Assembly: GCA_011526045.1 (NCBI GenBank)
Contig: WYBE01000010.1
Span: 1-64,000 of the forward strand
Length of the DNA stretch: 64,000 bases
Origin: Nevskiales bacterium
GTDB taxonomy: Bacteria > Pseudomonadota > Gammaproteobacteria > Steroidobacterales > GCA-2729495
Reading direction: 5' to 3'
In this document: in pieces, positions 42,899 through 53,127 of the stretch
Layout of the letters: each line of letters begins with the position of its first letter
Position numbering within the stretch: the stretch's first letter is position 1
Made by a program: the position numbers and the translations under genes
Notes under the pieces: model-generated
Told to the model about the DNA's origin: nothing
Databases searched by the model: none
What the model saw: the letters and a program-made list of their open reading frames with translations, nothing else

Positions 42899-44574
42899 GA
42901 CTGCGCACCGCCCGCGTCGGCCATGGGCAGCTTCAGCCCGCAGTGGCGGGCATGCTCGAGCGCCAGTTCGTAGCCCGCGTCGGCGTGGCGCATCACGCCG
43001 GTCGCCGGGTCGTTCCACAGCACGCGGCGGATGCGGCGCGCGGCGGCCTCGGTGCCGTCGCAGACCACCACCACGCCCGCATGCTGCGAGAACCCCATGC
43101 CGACGCCGCCGCCATGGTGGAACGAGACCCAGGTGGCGCCGCTCGCCGTGTTGAGCAGCGCATTCAGGATCGGCCAGTCGGAGACGGCGTCGGAGCCGTC
43201 GCGCATCGCTTCGGTCTCGCGGTTCGGGCTCGCCACCGAGCCGGAGTCGAGGTGATCGCGGCCGATGACGATCGGGCCGCGCAGCTCCCCGCTCGCCACC
43301 ATGTCGTTGAAGGCGAGGCCGAGGCGATGGCGGTCGCCGAGTCCCACCCAGCAGATGCGCGCCGGCAGCCCCTGGAAGCGGATCTGCCGGCCGGCCATGT
43401 CGAGCCAGCGATGCAGCGCGGGATTGTCGGGGATGAGCTCGCGCACCTTGCGGTCGGTGGCATAAATGTCCTGCGGGTCGCCGGAGAGCGCGACCCAGCG
43501 GAAGGGACCGATGCCGCGGCAGAAGAGCGGGCGGATGTAGGCCGGCACGAAGCCGGGGAAGGCGAAGGCGTCCGTCACGCCTTGCTCGCGCGCGACCTGG
43601 CGGATGTTGTTGCCGTAGTCGAAGACGGGCACGCCCTGCGCATGGAAGGCCAGCATGGCGCGCACGTGCCGGGCGATCGAGGCGCGCGCGGCCGCGGCCA
43701 CACCCTGCGGATCTTCCGCCTGCGCCTTGAGCCAGCGCTCGATGCTCCAGCCCTCCGGCAGGTAGCCGTGCACCGGATCGTGCGCCGAGGTCTGGTCGGT
43801 GACCGCATCGGGGCGCACGCCGCGGGCGAGCAGTTCCGGCAGGATCTCGGCTGCATTGCCCTGCAGGCCGACCGACACGGCGACGCGGTCGCGGCGCGCG
43901 GCCTCGATCAGCGCCAGCGCCTCGTCGAGGTTCGCCGCGCGCCGGTCGAGATAGCCGGTGGCGAGCCGCTTTTCGATGCGGTCGGCGCGACACTCGATCG
44001 CCAGCAGCGACATCCCGGCCATCGTTGCCGCCAGCGGCTGGGCACCGCCCATGCCGCCGAGCCCCGCGGTGAGGATCCAGCGCCCGCGCGGGTCGGCGCC
44101 GAAGTGCTGGCGTGCCATTTCGACGAAGGTCTCGTAGGTGCCCTGCACGATGCCCTGGCTGCCGATGTAGATCCAGGAGCCGGCAGTCATCTGGCCGTAC
44201 ATCATCAGGCCCTTGCGGTCGAGCTCGTGGAAGTGCTCCCAGGTGGCCCAGTGCGGCACGAGATTGGAGTTGGCGATCAGCACCCGCGGCGCGTCTTCGT
44301 GCGTGCGGAATACCCCGACCGGCTTGCCGGACTGGATGAGCAGCGTCTCGTCGTCGCCGAGCGAGCGCAGCACCGCCACGATGCGGTCGAAGCACTCCCA
44401 GTCGCGCGCCGCGCGACCGATGCCCCCGTAGACGACGAGTTCCTCGGGGTGCTCGGCCACCTCGGGATCGAGGTTGTTCATGAGCATGCGTAGCGGCGCT
44501 TCGGTGAGCCAGCTCTTCGCCGATCTCTCCGGGCCGCGCGGCGCGCGGATCACGCGCTGGCTGTGTCGGGTCAT
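42895..44574 (-). CDS. hutU: Urocanate hydratase
   Basis: This 559-aa NAD-dependent enzyme converts urocanate to imidazolone propionate. Motifs include [54 protein letters not shown] (NAD binding), [15 protein letters not shown], and [19 protein letters not shown] with the conserved active-site cysteine. [17 protein letters not shown] completes the set. The ATG at 44574 shares one base with the hutC stop (TGATG), and its own stop overlaps hutH. Length and sequence are those of a normal urocanase. Confidence 0.97.
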   Translation of the reverse strand: MTRHSQRVIRAPRGPERSAKSWLTEAPLRMLMNNLDPEVAEHPEELVVYGGIGRAARDWECFDRIVAVLRSLGDDETLLIQSGKPVGVFRTHEDAPRVLIANSNLVPHWATWEHFHELDRKGLMMYGQMTAGSWIYIGSQGIVQGTYETFVEMARQHFGADPRGRWILTAGLGGMGGAQPLAATMAGMSLLAIECRADRIEKRLATGYLDRRAANLDEALALIEAARRDRVAVSVGLQGNAAEILPELLARGVRPDAVTDQTSAHDPVHGYLPEGWSIERWLKAQAEDPQGVAAAARASIARHVRAMLAFHAQGVPVFDYGNNIRQVAREQGVTDAFAFPGFVPAYIRPLFCRGIGPFRWVALSGDPQDIYATDRKVRELIPDNPALHRWLDMAGRQIRFQGLPARICWVGLGDRHRLGLAFNDMVASGELRGPIVIGRDHLDSGSVASPNRETEAMRDGSDAVSDWPILNALLNTASGATWVSFHHGGGVGMGFSQHAGVVVVCDGTEAAARRIRRVLWNDPATGVMRHADAGYELALEHARHCGLKLPMADAGGAQS

Positions 44575-45341
44575 CAGTTTCTTCCTTTCACGGGGCCGTC
44601 GCCGCCGCGATCCGGCGGCGAACCGGCCATGAGTTCGTAGCGGGATCCCGGGTGGTAGAGCTGCGCCACGCTCACCGGGTGCCCGCCCGACCAGGTGCGC
44701 CGGTGGATCACCAGGCAGGGCTCGCCGTCGGCCATGCGCAGCAGATCGCGGATGCGCTCCGGGGCGACTTCGGCGCGGATCACGTGTTCCACCGTCTGCA
44801 GCGGCGCCACGCGCGAGAGGTACTCGTTGGGCGTCACCCGGGTGAAATCCTGATCGAGATAACCGGGCGCCGCACGCGGCGCGACAAAGCGCTCCTCCGC
44901 CTGGATCGGCAGGTCGTTCTCGCAATGCACGAGCAGCGAATGGAACAGCGTGGAGCCGGCACGCAGGCGCAGGCGCGCGGCGGTCTCGCGCTGGGCCTCC
45001 ACGCGCTCCAGCCGCACCACCCTGGCCGAGTGCGCATGACCGCGGTCGCGGATCTCGTCGGCGATGTTGCGCACGTTCAGCGCGTGGGAGCGGGCCTGGA
45101 CCTCGGCGACGAAGGTGCCGAGGCCGGACTGGCGCACGACGATGCCTTCGTGCGCGAGTTCGCGCAGCGCCCGGTTCGCGGTCATGCGGGACACGCCGAA
45201 GCGCTGCACCAGCTCCTGCTCGGACGGGACGCGATCGCGCGGGCGCAGCCGCCCGGCGCGGATACTCTCGACGATATGCGCCTTCAGCCACTGGTAGCGC
45301 GGTACGGTCGGATCGGCAAGCAGCGGGGATTGCGACGTCAT
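44574..45341 (-). CDS. hutC: GntR-family histidine-utilisation repressor
   Basis: This 255-aa regulator has an N-terminal winged helix ([20 protein letters not shown], then [20 protein letters not shown] and [13 protein letters not shown]) and a C-terminal UTRA effector domain (about residues 95-240, [22 protein letters not shown] ... [13 protein letters not shown]). In this family urocanate binding releases repression of hut genes. It sits between hutF and hutU, 9 bp after the hutF stop, so it would regulate its own transcription through the palindrome at 46769-46780. Confidence 0.95.
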   Translation of the reverse strand: MTSQSPLLADPTVPRYQWLKAHIVESIRAGRLRPRDRVPSEQELVQRFGVSRMTANRALRELAHEGIVVRQSGLGTFVAEVQARSHALNVRNIADEIRDRGHAHSARVVRLERVEAQRETAARLRLRAGSTLFHSLLVHCENDLPIQAEERFVAPRAAPGYLDQDFTRVTPNEYLSRVAPLQTVEHVIRAEVAPERIRDLLRMADGEPCLVIHRRTWSGGHPVSVAQLYHPGSRYELMAGSPPDRGGDGPVKGRN

Positions 45342-45350
45342 CGGGTGCGC

Positions 45351-46760
45351 TCAGCCGGCACGCAGGCGGTTCATGAGGTCGCGAAATGCTGCAGCCGCCT
45401 CGTCCGCCAGCACATGACGACCTTCGCGCACGACCTCGCGCCCGGCCACCGTGACCCGCGCGACTAGCGGCCGGTTGCCGGCGAACACCAACCGGTCGAG
45501 CAGTTCGTCGTCCTGCGCGCCGGCCAGCAGCGGATGGCCACCGTCGAGCACCACCAGGTCGGCCGCCTGCCCGGCCGCAATCGCGGCGCCCGGCTGCCCG
45601 AGGGCGCGGCTGCCGCCGTCGATCGCGGCGCGGTACAACCGGCTGCCGCAGTGCGGGTCGGTTTCGCTCGCGGCGATGCTGCGCCGGCCGTGCAGCAGCC
45701 GCTGGCCGTACTCGAGCCAGCGCAGCTCCTCGATTGGGCTGACCGAGACCTGGCTGTCGGAGCCGATGCCGAAGCGGCCACCCGCCGCGAGGTATTCCGC
45801 CAGCGGGAACAACCCGTCGCCGAGATTGGCTTCCGTGGTCGGGCACAGGCCGACGACCGCGCCAGCCTGCGCCACGCCGCGCAATTCCTCCTCGGTGGTG
45901 TGCGTGGCGTGCACGAGGCACCAGTGCCGGTCGATGAAACCCTGGTGGAGCAGCCACTCCACCGGGCGCCGGCCCGACCAGGCCTCGCACTCGTGGACTT
46001 CCTGCAACTGCTCGGCGACGTGAATGTGCACCGGGCAGCCGGGCGCATGGCGCGCGCGCCATGCAAGCACCTGCGCCATGGCAGCCGGCGTCACCGCGCG
46101 CAGGCTGTGGAAGGCGATGCCGATGCGCGCGGTGCCCGTGGCATCCGCCAGCAGCGAGTCGAGCAGCGCGAGGTATTCGCCGACCGGGTGCACGAACGCC
46201 GCCTGCTCCGGCTCCGGCGGTTGCGCGCCGAAGCCGCTGTACATGTACAACACCGGCAGCAGCGTGATGCGGATGCCGGTCGTGGCGGCGGCGCTCAGCA
46301 ACGCGCGGCTCGCGGCCGCGGCATCGGCGTGCCGCACCCCGCCCGGCGCGTGGTGCAGGTAATGGAACTCGGCGACGGAGGTGTAGCCGGCTTCGAGCAT
46401 CTCGACGTAGAGCAGCGTCGCGATGGTCTCGAGGTCGCGCGGGGAGAGGCGTTGCGCCAGCCGGTACATGCGCTCGCGCCAGGTCCAGAACGACTCGGGG
46501 CCGCTGCCCGCCCGCTCGGCACTGCCCGCCATCGCGCGCTGGAAGGCGTGGCTGTGCAGGTTCGGCATGCCGGGCAGGATGATCGTGTCGGACACCGGGC
46601 CGGCCGCCACTCCCGTTTCGACCCGGGCAATGGCACCGGCCGCATCGATGCGGATCGTCGCGTCGTGCAGCCAGCCGCCGGCCGTCAGGACACGATGTGC
46701 GGCCAGGGCAGCGGTACCGGGCAGGCGGGTAGCGGGAGCGGTGATCGGCGACTGAGGCAT
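45351..46760 (-). CDS. hutF: Formimidoylglutamate deiminase
   Basis: This 469-aa amidohydrolase converts N-formimidoyl-L-glutamate to N-formyl-L-glutamate and ammonia, feeding HutG. Motifs are [22 protein letters not shown] (HxH metal ligands), [56 protein letters not shown], and [25 protein letters not shown] with the catalytic aspartate. It is the first gene of the minus-strand operon. No Shine-Dalgarno is visible. The HutC-type palindrome ends 8 bases before the ATG and contains a TATATA that could be the -10 box, so the message may be almost leaderless. Confidence 0.95.
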   Translation of the reverse strand: MPQSPITAPATRLPGTAALAAHRVLTAGGWLHDATIRIDAAGAIARVETGVAAGPVSDTIILPGMPNLHSHAFQRAMAGSAERAGSGPESFWTWRERMYRLAQRLSPRDLETIATLLYVEMLEAGYTSVAEFHYLHHAPGGVRHADAAAASRALLSAAATTGIRITLLPVLYMYSGFGAQPPEPEQAAFVHPVGEYLALLDSLLADATGTARIGIAFHSLRAVTPAAMAQVLAWRARHAPGCPVHIHVAEQLQEVHECEAWSGRRPVEWLLHQGFIDRHWCLVHATHTTEEELRGVAQAGAVVGLCPTTEANLGDGLFPLAEYLAAGGRFGIGSDSQVSVSPIEELRWLEYGQRLLHGRRSIAASETDPHCGSRLYRAAIDGGSRALGQPGAAIAAGQAADLVVLDGGHPLLAGAQDDELLDRLVFAGNRPLVARVTVAGREVVREGRHVLADEAAAAFRDLMNRLRAG

Positions 46761-46768
46761 GGGTCAAC

Positions 46769-46780
46769 TTGTATATACAA
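46769..46780. promoter_or_regulatory. HutC operator
   Basis: TTGTATATACAA is a perfect 12-bp palindrome in the hutF-hutI intergenic region, 9-20 bases from the hutF ATG. Known HutC operators have this TTGTAT-ATACAA form. It overlaps a TATATA box, so bound HutC would block hutF transcription. It could also act on the divergent hutI. Confidence 0.85.
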
Positions 46781-46859
46781 CCCTAGGCAGAATATCATCT
46801 GGTCGCGTGACCCGGCAATCAAGGCCCATGCAGCCCACCCTGCTTCCATTCGCGGCTCA

Positions 46860-46875
46860 TGCTGCACGTGCAGCA
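46860..46875. promoter_or_regulatory. 16-bp perfect palindrome upstream of hutI
   Basis: TGCTGCACGTGCAGCA is self-complementary over 16 bases and lies 41 bp before the hutI ATG. It could be an operator for a second regulator or a hairpin in the hutI leader. It is not a HutC site. Confidence 0.45.
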
Positions 46876-46916
46876 ATGCCGGACTCTACGCCTGGCGCCC
46901 ACGGCCTATCCCGCCC

Positions 46917-48152
46917 ATGACGACGCCCTGGGACGACCTCTGGATCGATGCCCACCTCGCCACCATGGCGGGCAACGGCGTGCCCTACGGCACCATCCGC
47001 GACGGTGCAGTGGCCGCCCGGGACGGGCGCATCGCCTGGATCGGCGCCCGGCGCGACCTGCCCGATGCCCCGGTGCGCTGCGCCCGTGCGGTGCATGAAC
47101 TGGGCGGCGCCTGGCTCACGCCCGGCCTGATCGATTGCCACACGCACCTGGTATTCGGCGGCACACGGGTCGGCGAGTTCGAAGCCCGTTGCCGTGGCGA
47201 CAGCTACGAGGCGATCGCGCGGCGCGGCGGCGGCATCCTCTCCACCGTCGCCGCCACCCGCGCCGCCCCGGACGCCGAATTGCACCGCAGCGCCCGTGAG
47301 CGCCTGCGTGCCCTGCTCGCGGAAGGCGTCACCACGATCGAGATCAAGTCCGGCTACGGCCTCGACCGCCCGACCGAGCGGCGCATGCTCGCCACCGCCC
47401 GGGCCGTCGGCCGCGAACTGGGCGTCGAGGTGCGGACGACGTATCTCGGTGCGCACACGGTGGCGCCGGAGTTCGCCGGCCGCGCCGACGCCTACGTCGA
47501 CTTCATCTGCAATGAGATGCTGCCCGGCCTCGCGGCCGCGGGACTGGCCGACGCCGTGGATGCCTACTGCGAGCCGATTGCCTTCACCACGGAACAGATC
47601 GCGCGCCTGTTCACCCGCGCGCGCGCGCTCGGCCTGCCGGTCAAGCTGCACGCGGACCAGCTCAGCGACAGCGGCGGCGCCGCGCTCGCCGCGCGCTTCG
47701 GCGCACTGTCCGCCGACCACCTCGAGTACGCCAGCGAGGCCGGCATCCGTGCGCTGGCGGCGGCCGGCTCGGTGGCGGTGCTCCTGCCGGGGGCCTGGCA
47801 CACGCTGCGCGCAACCAGGCGCCCGCCGGTCGCAGACCTGCGCCACCACGGGGTGCCGATCGCCATTGCAACCGACTGCAACCCCGGCAGCTCGCCGACG
47901 CTGTCGCTGCTGCTGATGCTGAACCTGGCCTGCCACTGCTTCGGGCTTTCGCCCGAGGAGAGCCTCGCCGGCGTCACGCGCTGTGCCGCGCGCGCGCTCG
48001 GGCTCGGCGCCGACCGCGGCACGCTCGAGGTGGGTAAGCGCGCCGATCTCGCGGCCTGGCGGATCAGCGAACCAGCCGAACTGAGTTACTGGATGGGTCA
48101 TAATCCGCTGCTCGAAGTGATTGCCGGCGGCAAGCACGTCATCAGCGCCTGA
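46917..48152 (+). CDS. hutI: Imidazolonepropionase
   Basis: This 411-aa amidohydrolase opens the ring of imidazolone propionate to give N-formimidoyl-L-glutamate, between HutU and HutF. Family motifs are [22 protein letters not shown] (metal ligands), [60 protein letters not shown], and [15 protein letters not shown] with the catalytic aspartate. The start at 46917 matches the usual N-terminus, although its Shine-Dalgarno is weak. It is divergent from hutF. No hut transporter is present in the window. Confidence 0.96.
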   Translation: MTTPWDDLWIDAHLATMAGNGVPYGTIRDGAVAARDGRIAWIGARRDLPDAPVRCARAVHELGGAWLTPGLIDCHTHLVFGGTRVGEFEARCRGDSYEAIARRGGGILSTVAATRAAPDAELHRSARERLRALLAEGVTTIEIKSGYGLDRPTERRMLATARAVGRELGVEVRTTYLGAHTVAPEFAGRADAYVDFICNEMLPGLAAAGLADAVDAYCEPIAFTTEQIARLFTRARALGLPVKLHADQLSDSGGAALAARFGALSADHLEYASEAGIRALAAAGSVAVLLPGAWHTLRATRRPPVADLRHHGVPIAIATDCNPGSSPTLSLLLMLNLACHCFGLSPEESLAGVTRCAARALGLGADRGTLEVGKRADLAAWRISEPAELSYWMGHNPLLEVIAGGKHVISA

Positions 48153-48179
48153 ACGACAAGAAACCGAGGAGTCACTGCC

Positions 48180-49430
48180 ATGCGAACAGTCTTTTCCCGA
48201 CCGGCGTCATGCCGCCGCACCGGCCGCATCGTCGCCGCCGCCTTCGGCCTGCTGGCGCCCGCCCTGCTGCTGGCGGCGGGCCAGGATCCGCTGCACATGA
48301 AGATCGGCGACCCCGCGCGCAGCGGTCGCGAGGTGCCGGTGGTCCTCGACGGCATCACTGACACGGCGAGCGGCAAGCTCATCACCCCGCAGGAGATGGC
48401 CCGCCGGCTCGCCGGCACGGGCATCCTCTTCATCGGCGAGAACCACACCAACCAGGAATTCCACAACGTGCAGTACCGCACCATCCGCGCGCTGCACGAG
48501 GCCGGCCGCAAGGTGATGATCGGGCTGGAGATGTTCCCCTACACCGAGCAGGCGGTGCTCGACGACTGGATCGGCCGCCGCTTCACCGAGCGGGGCTTCG
48601 TCGACCTCGGCCGCTGGTACGACAACTGGGGCTATCACTGGAACTACTACCGCGACATCTTCCTCTACGCGCGTGCCAACGGCATCGGCATGTACGCGAT
48701 CAACAGCCCGCGTGACGTGGTCAAGTCCGTGCGCGCCAAGGGCTTCGACAATCTCAGCCCCGAGGAGGCGGCCCACCTGCCCCCGCAACTCGCGCCCGAG
48801 AGCGACGAGCATCAACGCATGTTCCGCGCCTTCTTCGACCCCGCCGACGCGCTGCACATGAACGACGACGCGCTCCAGGGCCTGTACCGGGCGCAGACCA
48901 TGTGGGACGCGACCATGGGCTGGAACGCACTGCAGGCGCTGCAACAGCACGGCGGCGACAACGCCATCATGGTGGTGCTGATCGGCGCCGGCCACGTCAC
49001 CTACGGGCTCGGTTCGGAGCGCCAGATCGCGGCGCACTACGACGGACGCATCGATTCGCTCATCCCGGTCACCGTCATCGACGACGACGGCAAGCCGGTC
49101 AAGCAGGTGCGCGCGTCCTACGCGTCGTACGTGTGGGGCCTGCCGGAAGAACGCGAAACGGTCTATCCGAGCATCGGCGTCTCGCTCATGGGCAAGCTCG
49201 GCAAGGAGCCCAGCCAGATCATCCAGGTGAGCGAACGCTCCGTGGCCGAGCGGGCCGGGCTGAAAGTCGGCGACGTGCTGCTCGCCCTCGACGGCACCGC
49301 GATCGACTCCGATGTCACGCTGCGCCGGACGATGGCCGACCACCGCTGGGGCGACGTGATCGATGCGCGCATCCGGCGCGACGGCGCGGAGCAGACGCTG
49401 CCGATCGAGGTCCGCCGCGCGCGGCCGTAG
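48180..49430 (+). CDS. ChaN-family protein with C-terminal PDZ domain
   Basis: This 416-aa exported protein has a GAGGAG Shine-Dalgarno and an N-terminal export signal (RIVAAAFGLLAPALLLAAG). Residues about 60-300 match the ChaN/Tiki haem-binding-like fold: LAGTGILFIGENHTNQEFH near the N-terminus, VMIGLEMFPYTEQAVLDDW, WGYHWNYYRDIFLYARANG, and MVVLIGAGHVTYGLG near the end. Residues about 330-410 are a PDZ domain (VSERSVAERAGLKVGDVLLALDG). ChaN proteins have been linked to iron or haem, and Tiki proteins to proteolysis. The PDZ domain points to interaction with an envelope protein. It starts 27 bp after hutI, but a metabolic link to histidine is not evident. Confidence 0.85.
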   Translation: MRTVFSRPASCRRTGRIVAAAFGLLAPALLLAAGQDPLHMKIGDPARSGREVPVVLDGITDTASGKLITPQEMARRLAGTGILFIGENHTNQEFHNVQYRTIRALHEAGRKVMIGLEMFPYTEQAVLDDWIGRRFTERGFVDLGRWYDNWGYHWNYYRDIFLYARANGIGMYAINSPRDVVKSVRAKGFDNLSPEEAAHLPPQLAPESDEHQRMFRAFFDPADALHMNDDALQGLYRAQTMWDATMGWNALQALQQHGGDNAIMVVLIGAGHVTYGLGSERQIAAHYDGRIDSLIPVTVIDDDGKPVKQVRASYASYVWGLPEERETVYPSIGVSLMGKLGKEPSQIIQVSERSVAERAGLKVGDVLLALDGTAIDSDVTLRRTMADHRWGDVIDARIRRDGAEQTLPIEVRRARP

Positions 49431-49468
49431 CGATTCCCGGGTTGCGCTGAACGAAGCCCTATTGCGGT

Positions 49469-49975
49469 GGTCGCGACTGGCGTCGCTCCTACAGCGCAAG
49501 CCCACCGCGTCGCACTGAACCCAGCCGTGTAGGAGCGGCGTGAGCCGCGACCCGGCGCGGCGCTGACCACCCGCAGCGCGGAACGAAGCGCTGTAGGAGG
49601 GGCTTCAGCCCCGACCAGCGTCGTGCCCCGACCAGCGTTGTGCCCCGACCAGCGTCGTGCCCCGACCGTGCCAGTCCGCACTGAATGGTCGCGACTGGCG
49701 TCGCTCCTACAGCGCAAGCCCACCGCGTCGCACTGAACCCAGCCGTGCAGGAGCGGCGTGAGCCGCGACCCGGCGCGACGCTGACCACCCGCAGCGCTAA
49801 ACGAAGCGCTGCAGGAGGGGCTTCAGCCCCGACCACCGCCTTTAGTCCCGACCAGCGTTGTGCCTCGACCGTGCCAGTCAGCACTGAATGGTCGCGACTG
49901 GCGTCGCTCCTACAGCGCAAGCCCACCGCGTCGCACTGAACCCAGCCGTGTAGGAGCGGCGTGAGCCGCGACCCT
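49469..49975. repeat. REP array with 203-218-bp units and a 17-bp minisatellite
   Basis: GGTCGCGACTGGCGTCGC hairpins start at 49469, 49687 and 49890. Between them lie CGGC/GCCG and GGGC/GCCC stem elements. Within the first unit, GCCCCGACCAGCGTCGT is repeated three times in tandem (49608-49658) plus a partial copy. The array ends at the terminator of the gene at 50043. Confidence 0.93.
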
Positions 49976-49985
49976 GCAAAAAAAA

Positions 49986-50010
49986 GAAACCCCGCGCGAG
50001 GCGGGGTTTC
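49986..50010 (-). terminator. Rho-independent terminator
   Basis: A 10-bp stem GAAACCCCGC/GCGGGGTTTC with a 5-nt loop is followed, on the minus strand, by eight T (49985-49978). It ends the secreted-protein gene at 50043-50822. Confidence 0.93.
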
Positions 50011-50042
50011 TTCTTCAGACCGAAGCGGGTCTGGAGCGTAGC

Positions 50043-50822
50043 TTAGGCAGACTTGCGCCGACGGGCGAAGCGACCCGCGGCAAGCACCGCCGGAGCGAGC
50101 AGCCAGGCCGCTGCCGGCAGCGGCACCGCCGTATCGCCGTACTGGAAGGTCATGAAGTTCGCGCCATTGGCGGTGATGTCGGTGAAGTTGGAGATGCGGA
50201 GGGTACCGAACGGCACATTGTCGTCCTGCACCACTTCCCACAGGATGAAGGCACCATCCGTGGCGTCGCAGCCGCCGCCAGCCACACGATTCGTCAGCCC
50301 GCGCGGGTTGCCGGTGCTGCTGTCGTCGCCGCCGAGGGTACGGCTCACGCAGCTCGCGTCACCGCCGACATTGTAGGCAATCGCGCTGTCGAAGCTGGTG
50401 TTGCTGCCGCCTGAGATGTCGATATTGCCACAACCGTGCGCGCCCACGGTGCCGAGGAAGTTGCCCTCGCGGCACTCGTAGTCCGTAGCGCTGGTGGTGT
50501 TACTGGCTGTGTTGACCACGAGGTCAGTGACCCGGTCACCGATGATCGAGGAGCCGAATTTATCGCTGCTGATATGCGTCGTGGCAAAGTACAGGCCCGT
50601 GCCGGTGAGCGTGGTGCCGTCCCAGTCCCACGTGGCAGTCGAAGCCACGGCGCCGACCGCCGTGCCGCCGGGGCACATCATGCCGCAGGCGTTCGATCCA
50701 TCCCAGATCAGGGTGCTCAACGAGGTGCCCGACTTCTGGTTATGCGATACGAGCGTGACCGGTACCGCCATCGCGGCGCCCGCAGTCATGAGCATCATCA
50801 CTGCAAAAATTACTTTCTTCAC
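50043..50822 (-). CDS. Secreted PEP-CTERM-like protein, paralog A
   Basis: This 259-aa product starts at a GTG (50822) with GGAGG upstream. The signal peptide is KKVIFAVMMLMTAGAAMA, cut before VPVTLVSHN. The mature protein is rich in Gly, Ser, Thr, Asn and Asp, with about eight cysteines (NACGMMCPGG, DYECREGNF, AHGCGNIDI, DASCVSRTL, GGCDATD), suggesting several disulfides. The C-terminus VPLPAAAWLLAPAVLAAGRF followed by ARRRKSA is a PEP-CTERM-type sorting tail. The gene at 59680-60441 is a close paralog in the same orientation, with near-identical DNA over long stretches. The role is unknown; surface attachment or biofilm matrix is typical for the class. Confidence 0.85.
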   Translation of the reverse strand: MKKVIFAVMMLMTAGAAMAVPVTLVSHNQKSGTSLSTLIWDGSNACGMMCPGGTAVGAVASTATWDWDGTTLTGTGLYFATTHISSDKFGSSIIGDRVTDLVVNTASNTTSATDYECREGNFLGTVGAHGCGNIDISGGSNTSFDSAIAYNVGGDASCVSRTLGGDDSSTGNPRGLTNRVAGGGCDATDGAFILWEVVQDDNVPFGTLRISNFTDITANGANFMTFQYGDTAVPLPAAAWLLAPAVLAAGRFARRRKSA

Positions 50823-51228
50823 GAATCGATCCTCCGAGGCATTTTTTCTGAATCTTCGAAGTTACTTGTTATGCCCGCATGTGCTGGCGGTGAAACGCCG
50901 CCCGGAACTCCCCCACTTGGGCCGCTCGCCTGTCTTCATTCGTTATTAAGGCTGAGGCCACTTTACGCCAATATCCGGCACGCGCAAGGCTTGCTTTACA
51001 TAACGAAAAACCCGGTCTCCGGACAGCGAACCAGGCTCCGAATGCCGGCCGGCACCGACACCAGGGCGTTCGTTGCGAAGCAAAAAGCCGTTCGCCGAGT
51101 GGTGGGGAGGCCGCGGAGCCGGCGCTCGGCGGACACCGGGCCGCTCCACTCACGCTTGCGTGACACAGGCGCGGGCGTCCCGCCGATCGGCGAAGAACCC
51201 AAAGGGGCGATGCGCTCCGGGTCAACGC
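50823..51228. other. Gene-free region between paralog A and the GT41 gene
   Basis: There is no convincing gene. An AT-richer stretch (50830-50960) is in promoter position for paralog A. The remainder, up to the GT41 stop at 51229, shows no repeat or hairpin that I can support. Confidence 0.4.
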
Positions 51229-53037
51229 TCAGGACCGGCCACCCGCCCGGTGGCACCACTGCGTCCACATCTCGCGATACGCCTGCTCGAGCGCGGTCGT
51301 GAAGCCCGGCAGGTCCATCAGCGCGGAGCCCTGCAGCCGCGGCCGCAGCGTGCCGCGCAAGACCGCGAGCCGCTGGCGGTCGGTGGCGAGCGTTTCGGCC
51401 AGTCCGACGTAGGCGGCTTCGTCCGCCGCGACCAGCTCCGCCAGCCCGACCTGTCCGAGCAGGCTGGCGCCGACCCGGCCGGCGTGGCGGTTGCCGCACA
51501 GCGTAATCACCGGCACCCCCATCCACAGCGCCTCGCAGGTCGTCGTGGTGCCATTGTAGGGAAACGGGTCGAGGGCGATGTCCACGCGCGCGTACAGGCC
51601 GAGATGGGCCTCGCGCGCCGGCATCACGCCCAGCAGTTCCACGCGGTCCGTGTCCACGCCCAGCTCGCGGAAGGCCCTGACCAGCCGTACGCGCGTCGGC
51701 GGGTCCGTCAGGCCCTGGGATTTCAGCAGCAGCCGCGAGTCGGGGACCTGCTGCAGGATCCGCGCCCAGACCCGCACCACCTGCGGCGTGACCTTGAGCA
51801 GCGCGTTGAAACTGCCGAAGGTGACATGGCCGTGCGCAAGGCAGGGTGGCGGCGCGACCTCGGGCAGCGGTTGCGCGGTCTGGTAGCAGAGAAAGCCGCG
51901 CGGCAGGCGGATCAGCTTCTCCGTGTGCAGGCGATCGGATTCGCCCGGCGGGTCGGCAATCGCATCGGTGAGGCGATAATCCATGGCCCGCAGGCCGGTG
52001 GTGCCCGGATAGCCGAGCCAGGTGACCTGCACCGGCGCCGGCTTGCGCGCGAAGACGAGCAGGCGGTTGTTGGCGGTGTGCCCGGCCAGATCGACCAGCA
52101 CGTCGATGCCGTCCTCGCGGATCATGGCTGCGACTGCCTCGTCGCTCTTGCCGGCGATCGTGCGCCACTGGTCGGCGCCGGCCTGCAACTGGCGCGTGCG
52201 GTCGTCGGGCCGGCGGACTTCGGCGTAGCCGTACACAGCGACGCGGTCGCGGTGGTGGGCGCTGAGCAGGCCGCTGATGAAATGCGCCACCGAGTGCTCG
52301 CGGAAATCCGGCGACACGTAACCGATTTTCAACACCCGCGCCGGGTCCGGCGTGTTGGCGAACTGCGGCGCCGCCGGCAGCAGCGCAGCGGCGTAGCGGC
52401 GCTCGAACTCCAGCGCCTCGCGGTGGAGGTCCTCCGGCGAGCCCTCCGCTCCGTAATTGAGCGCCGCCAGCAGGTTCGAATAGCCGGCGGCAAACGCCGG
52501 CTTGAGCGCGATGGCCTCGCGCAGCGCGGCGAGGGCGCCGTCGAGATCGCCCTGCAACGTCAGGGTGCTGCTGAGATTCATGCGCGCGGCAAACTGTCCC
52601 GGATCGAGTGCGATCGCCTCGCGGAAGGCGTCGGCCGCCTCGGAATACTGATCCTGTTCCTTGTAACAGACCCCGAGATTGTTGAGCGTGCCGGCATCGC
52701 GCGGGCGCAGCTCGAGCGACTGGCGGAACCGGCTGGTCGCCTCGGCGACGCGGCCGAAGCCGTAGTGGGCCAGGCCGAGGCTGGTATAGAAATCCGGCTG
52801 CGACGGATTCGAGGCGATCGCCTTGTTGATCTCCTCCACGGCCCGGGCGCCGTCACCGCGCCGCAGCGCCACGAGCCCGAGCACGTGATGGGCGTCGGCA
52901 TGGTCCGGCTCCCCGGCGAGGACCTCGGTGCAAATTGCCTCGGCCGCATCGAGCTGGTTAGTCTGAACGCTGTGCATCGCCTGCTGGATCTTCTTCGAGT
53001 TCATCCAGCGGTCGAGCTTCGAGCCTACCCCAAACAT
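51229..53037 (-). CDS. SPINDLY/OGT-type O-GlcNAc transferase (GT41)
   Basis: This 602-aa protein starts MFGVGSKLDRWMNSKKIQQ (ATG at 53037; M12 is an alternative). Residues about 15-225 are six tetratricopeptide repeats (ADAHHVLGLVALRRGDGARA, GTLNNLGVCYKEQDQYSEAA and others). The C-terminal 370 residues match the catalytic half of OGT/SPINDLY: LKIGYVSPDFREHSVAHFI, IDVLVDLAGHTANNRLLVFA, APVQVTWLGYPGTTGLRAMD, VTFGSFNALLKVTP, and PFPYNGTTTTCEALWMGVPV followed by GNRHAGRVGASLL for UDP-sugar binding. It should move a sugar from a UDP donor to Ser/Thr of proteins. It has no signal peptide, so it acts in the cytoplasm. The neighbouring secreted proteins are Ser/Thr-rich and are possible substrates, by inference only. 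Confidence 0.9.
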   Translation of the reverse strand: MFGVGSKLDRWMNSKKIQQAMHSVQTNQLDAAEAICTEVLAGEPDHADAHHVLGLVALRRGDGARAVEEINKAIASNPSQPDFYTSLGLAHYGFGRVAEATSRFRQSLELRPRDAGTLNNLGVCYKEQDQYSEAADAFREAIALDPGQFAARMNLSSTLTLQGDLDGALAALREAIALKPAFAAGYSNLLAALNYGAEGSPEDLHREALEFERRYAAALLPAAPQFANTPDPARVLKIGYVSPDFREHSVAHFISGLLSAHHRDRVAVYGYAEVRRPDDRTRQLQAGADQWRTIAGKSDEAVAAMIREDGIDVLVDLAGHTANNRLLVFARKPAPVQVTWLGYPGTTGLRAMDYRLTDAIADPPGESDRLHTEKLIRLPRGFLCYQTAQPLPEVAPPPCLAHGHVTFGSFNALLKVTPQVVRVWARILQQVPDSRLLLKSQGLTDPPTRVRLVRAFRELGVDTDRVELLGVMPAREAHLGLYARVDIALDPFPYNGTTTTCEALWMGVPVITLCGNRHAGRVGASLLGQVGLAELVAADEAAYVGLAETLATDRQRLAVLRGTLRPRLQGSALMDLPGFTTALEQAYREMWTQWCHRAGGRS

Positions 53038-53127
53038 AATGCGATCCGGTTCCCTAGTTGGCCGGCGCCACCTTACCGAACCGCCGGTCTGGCCGGCAAA
53101 TGACCGTCGCGGTGGCCGGCGCGGCAA

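Noticed and set aside
50869-51225. 118-codon minus-strand frame between paralog A and GT41
   Set aside because: Composition is Arg/Ala/Ser-rich without a plausible start site or motif, and it overlaps probable promoter sequence.
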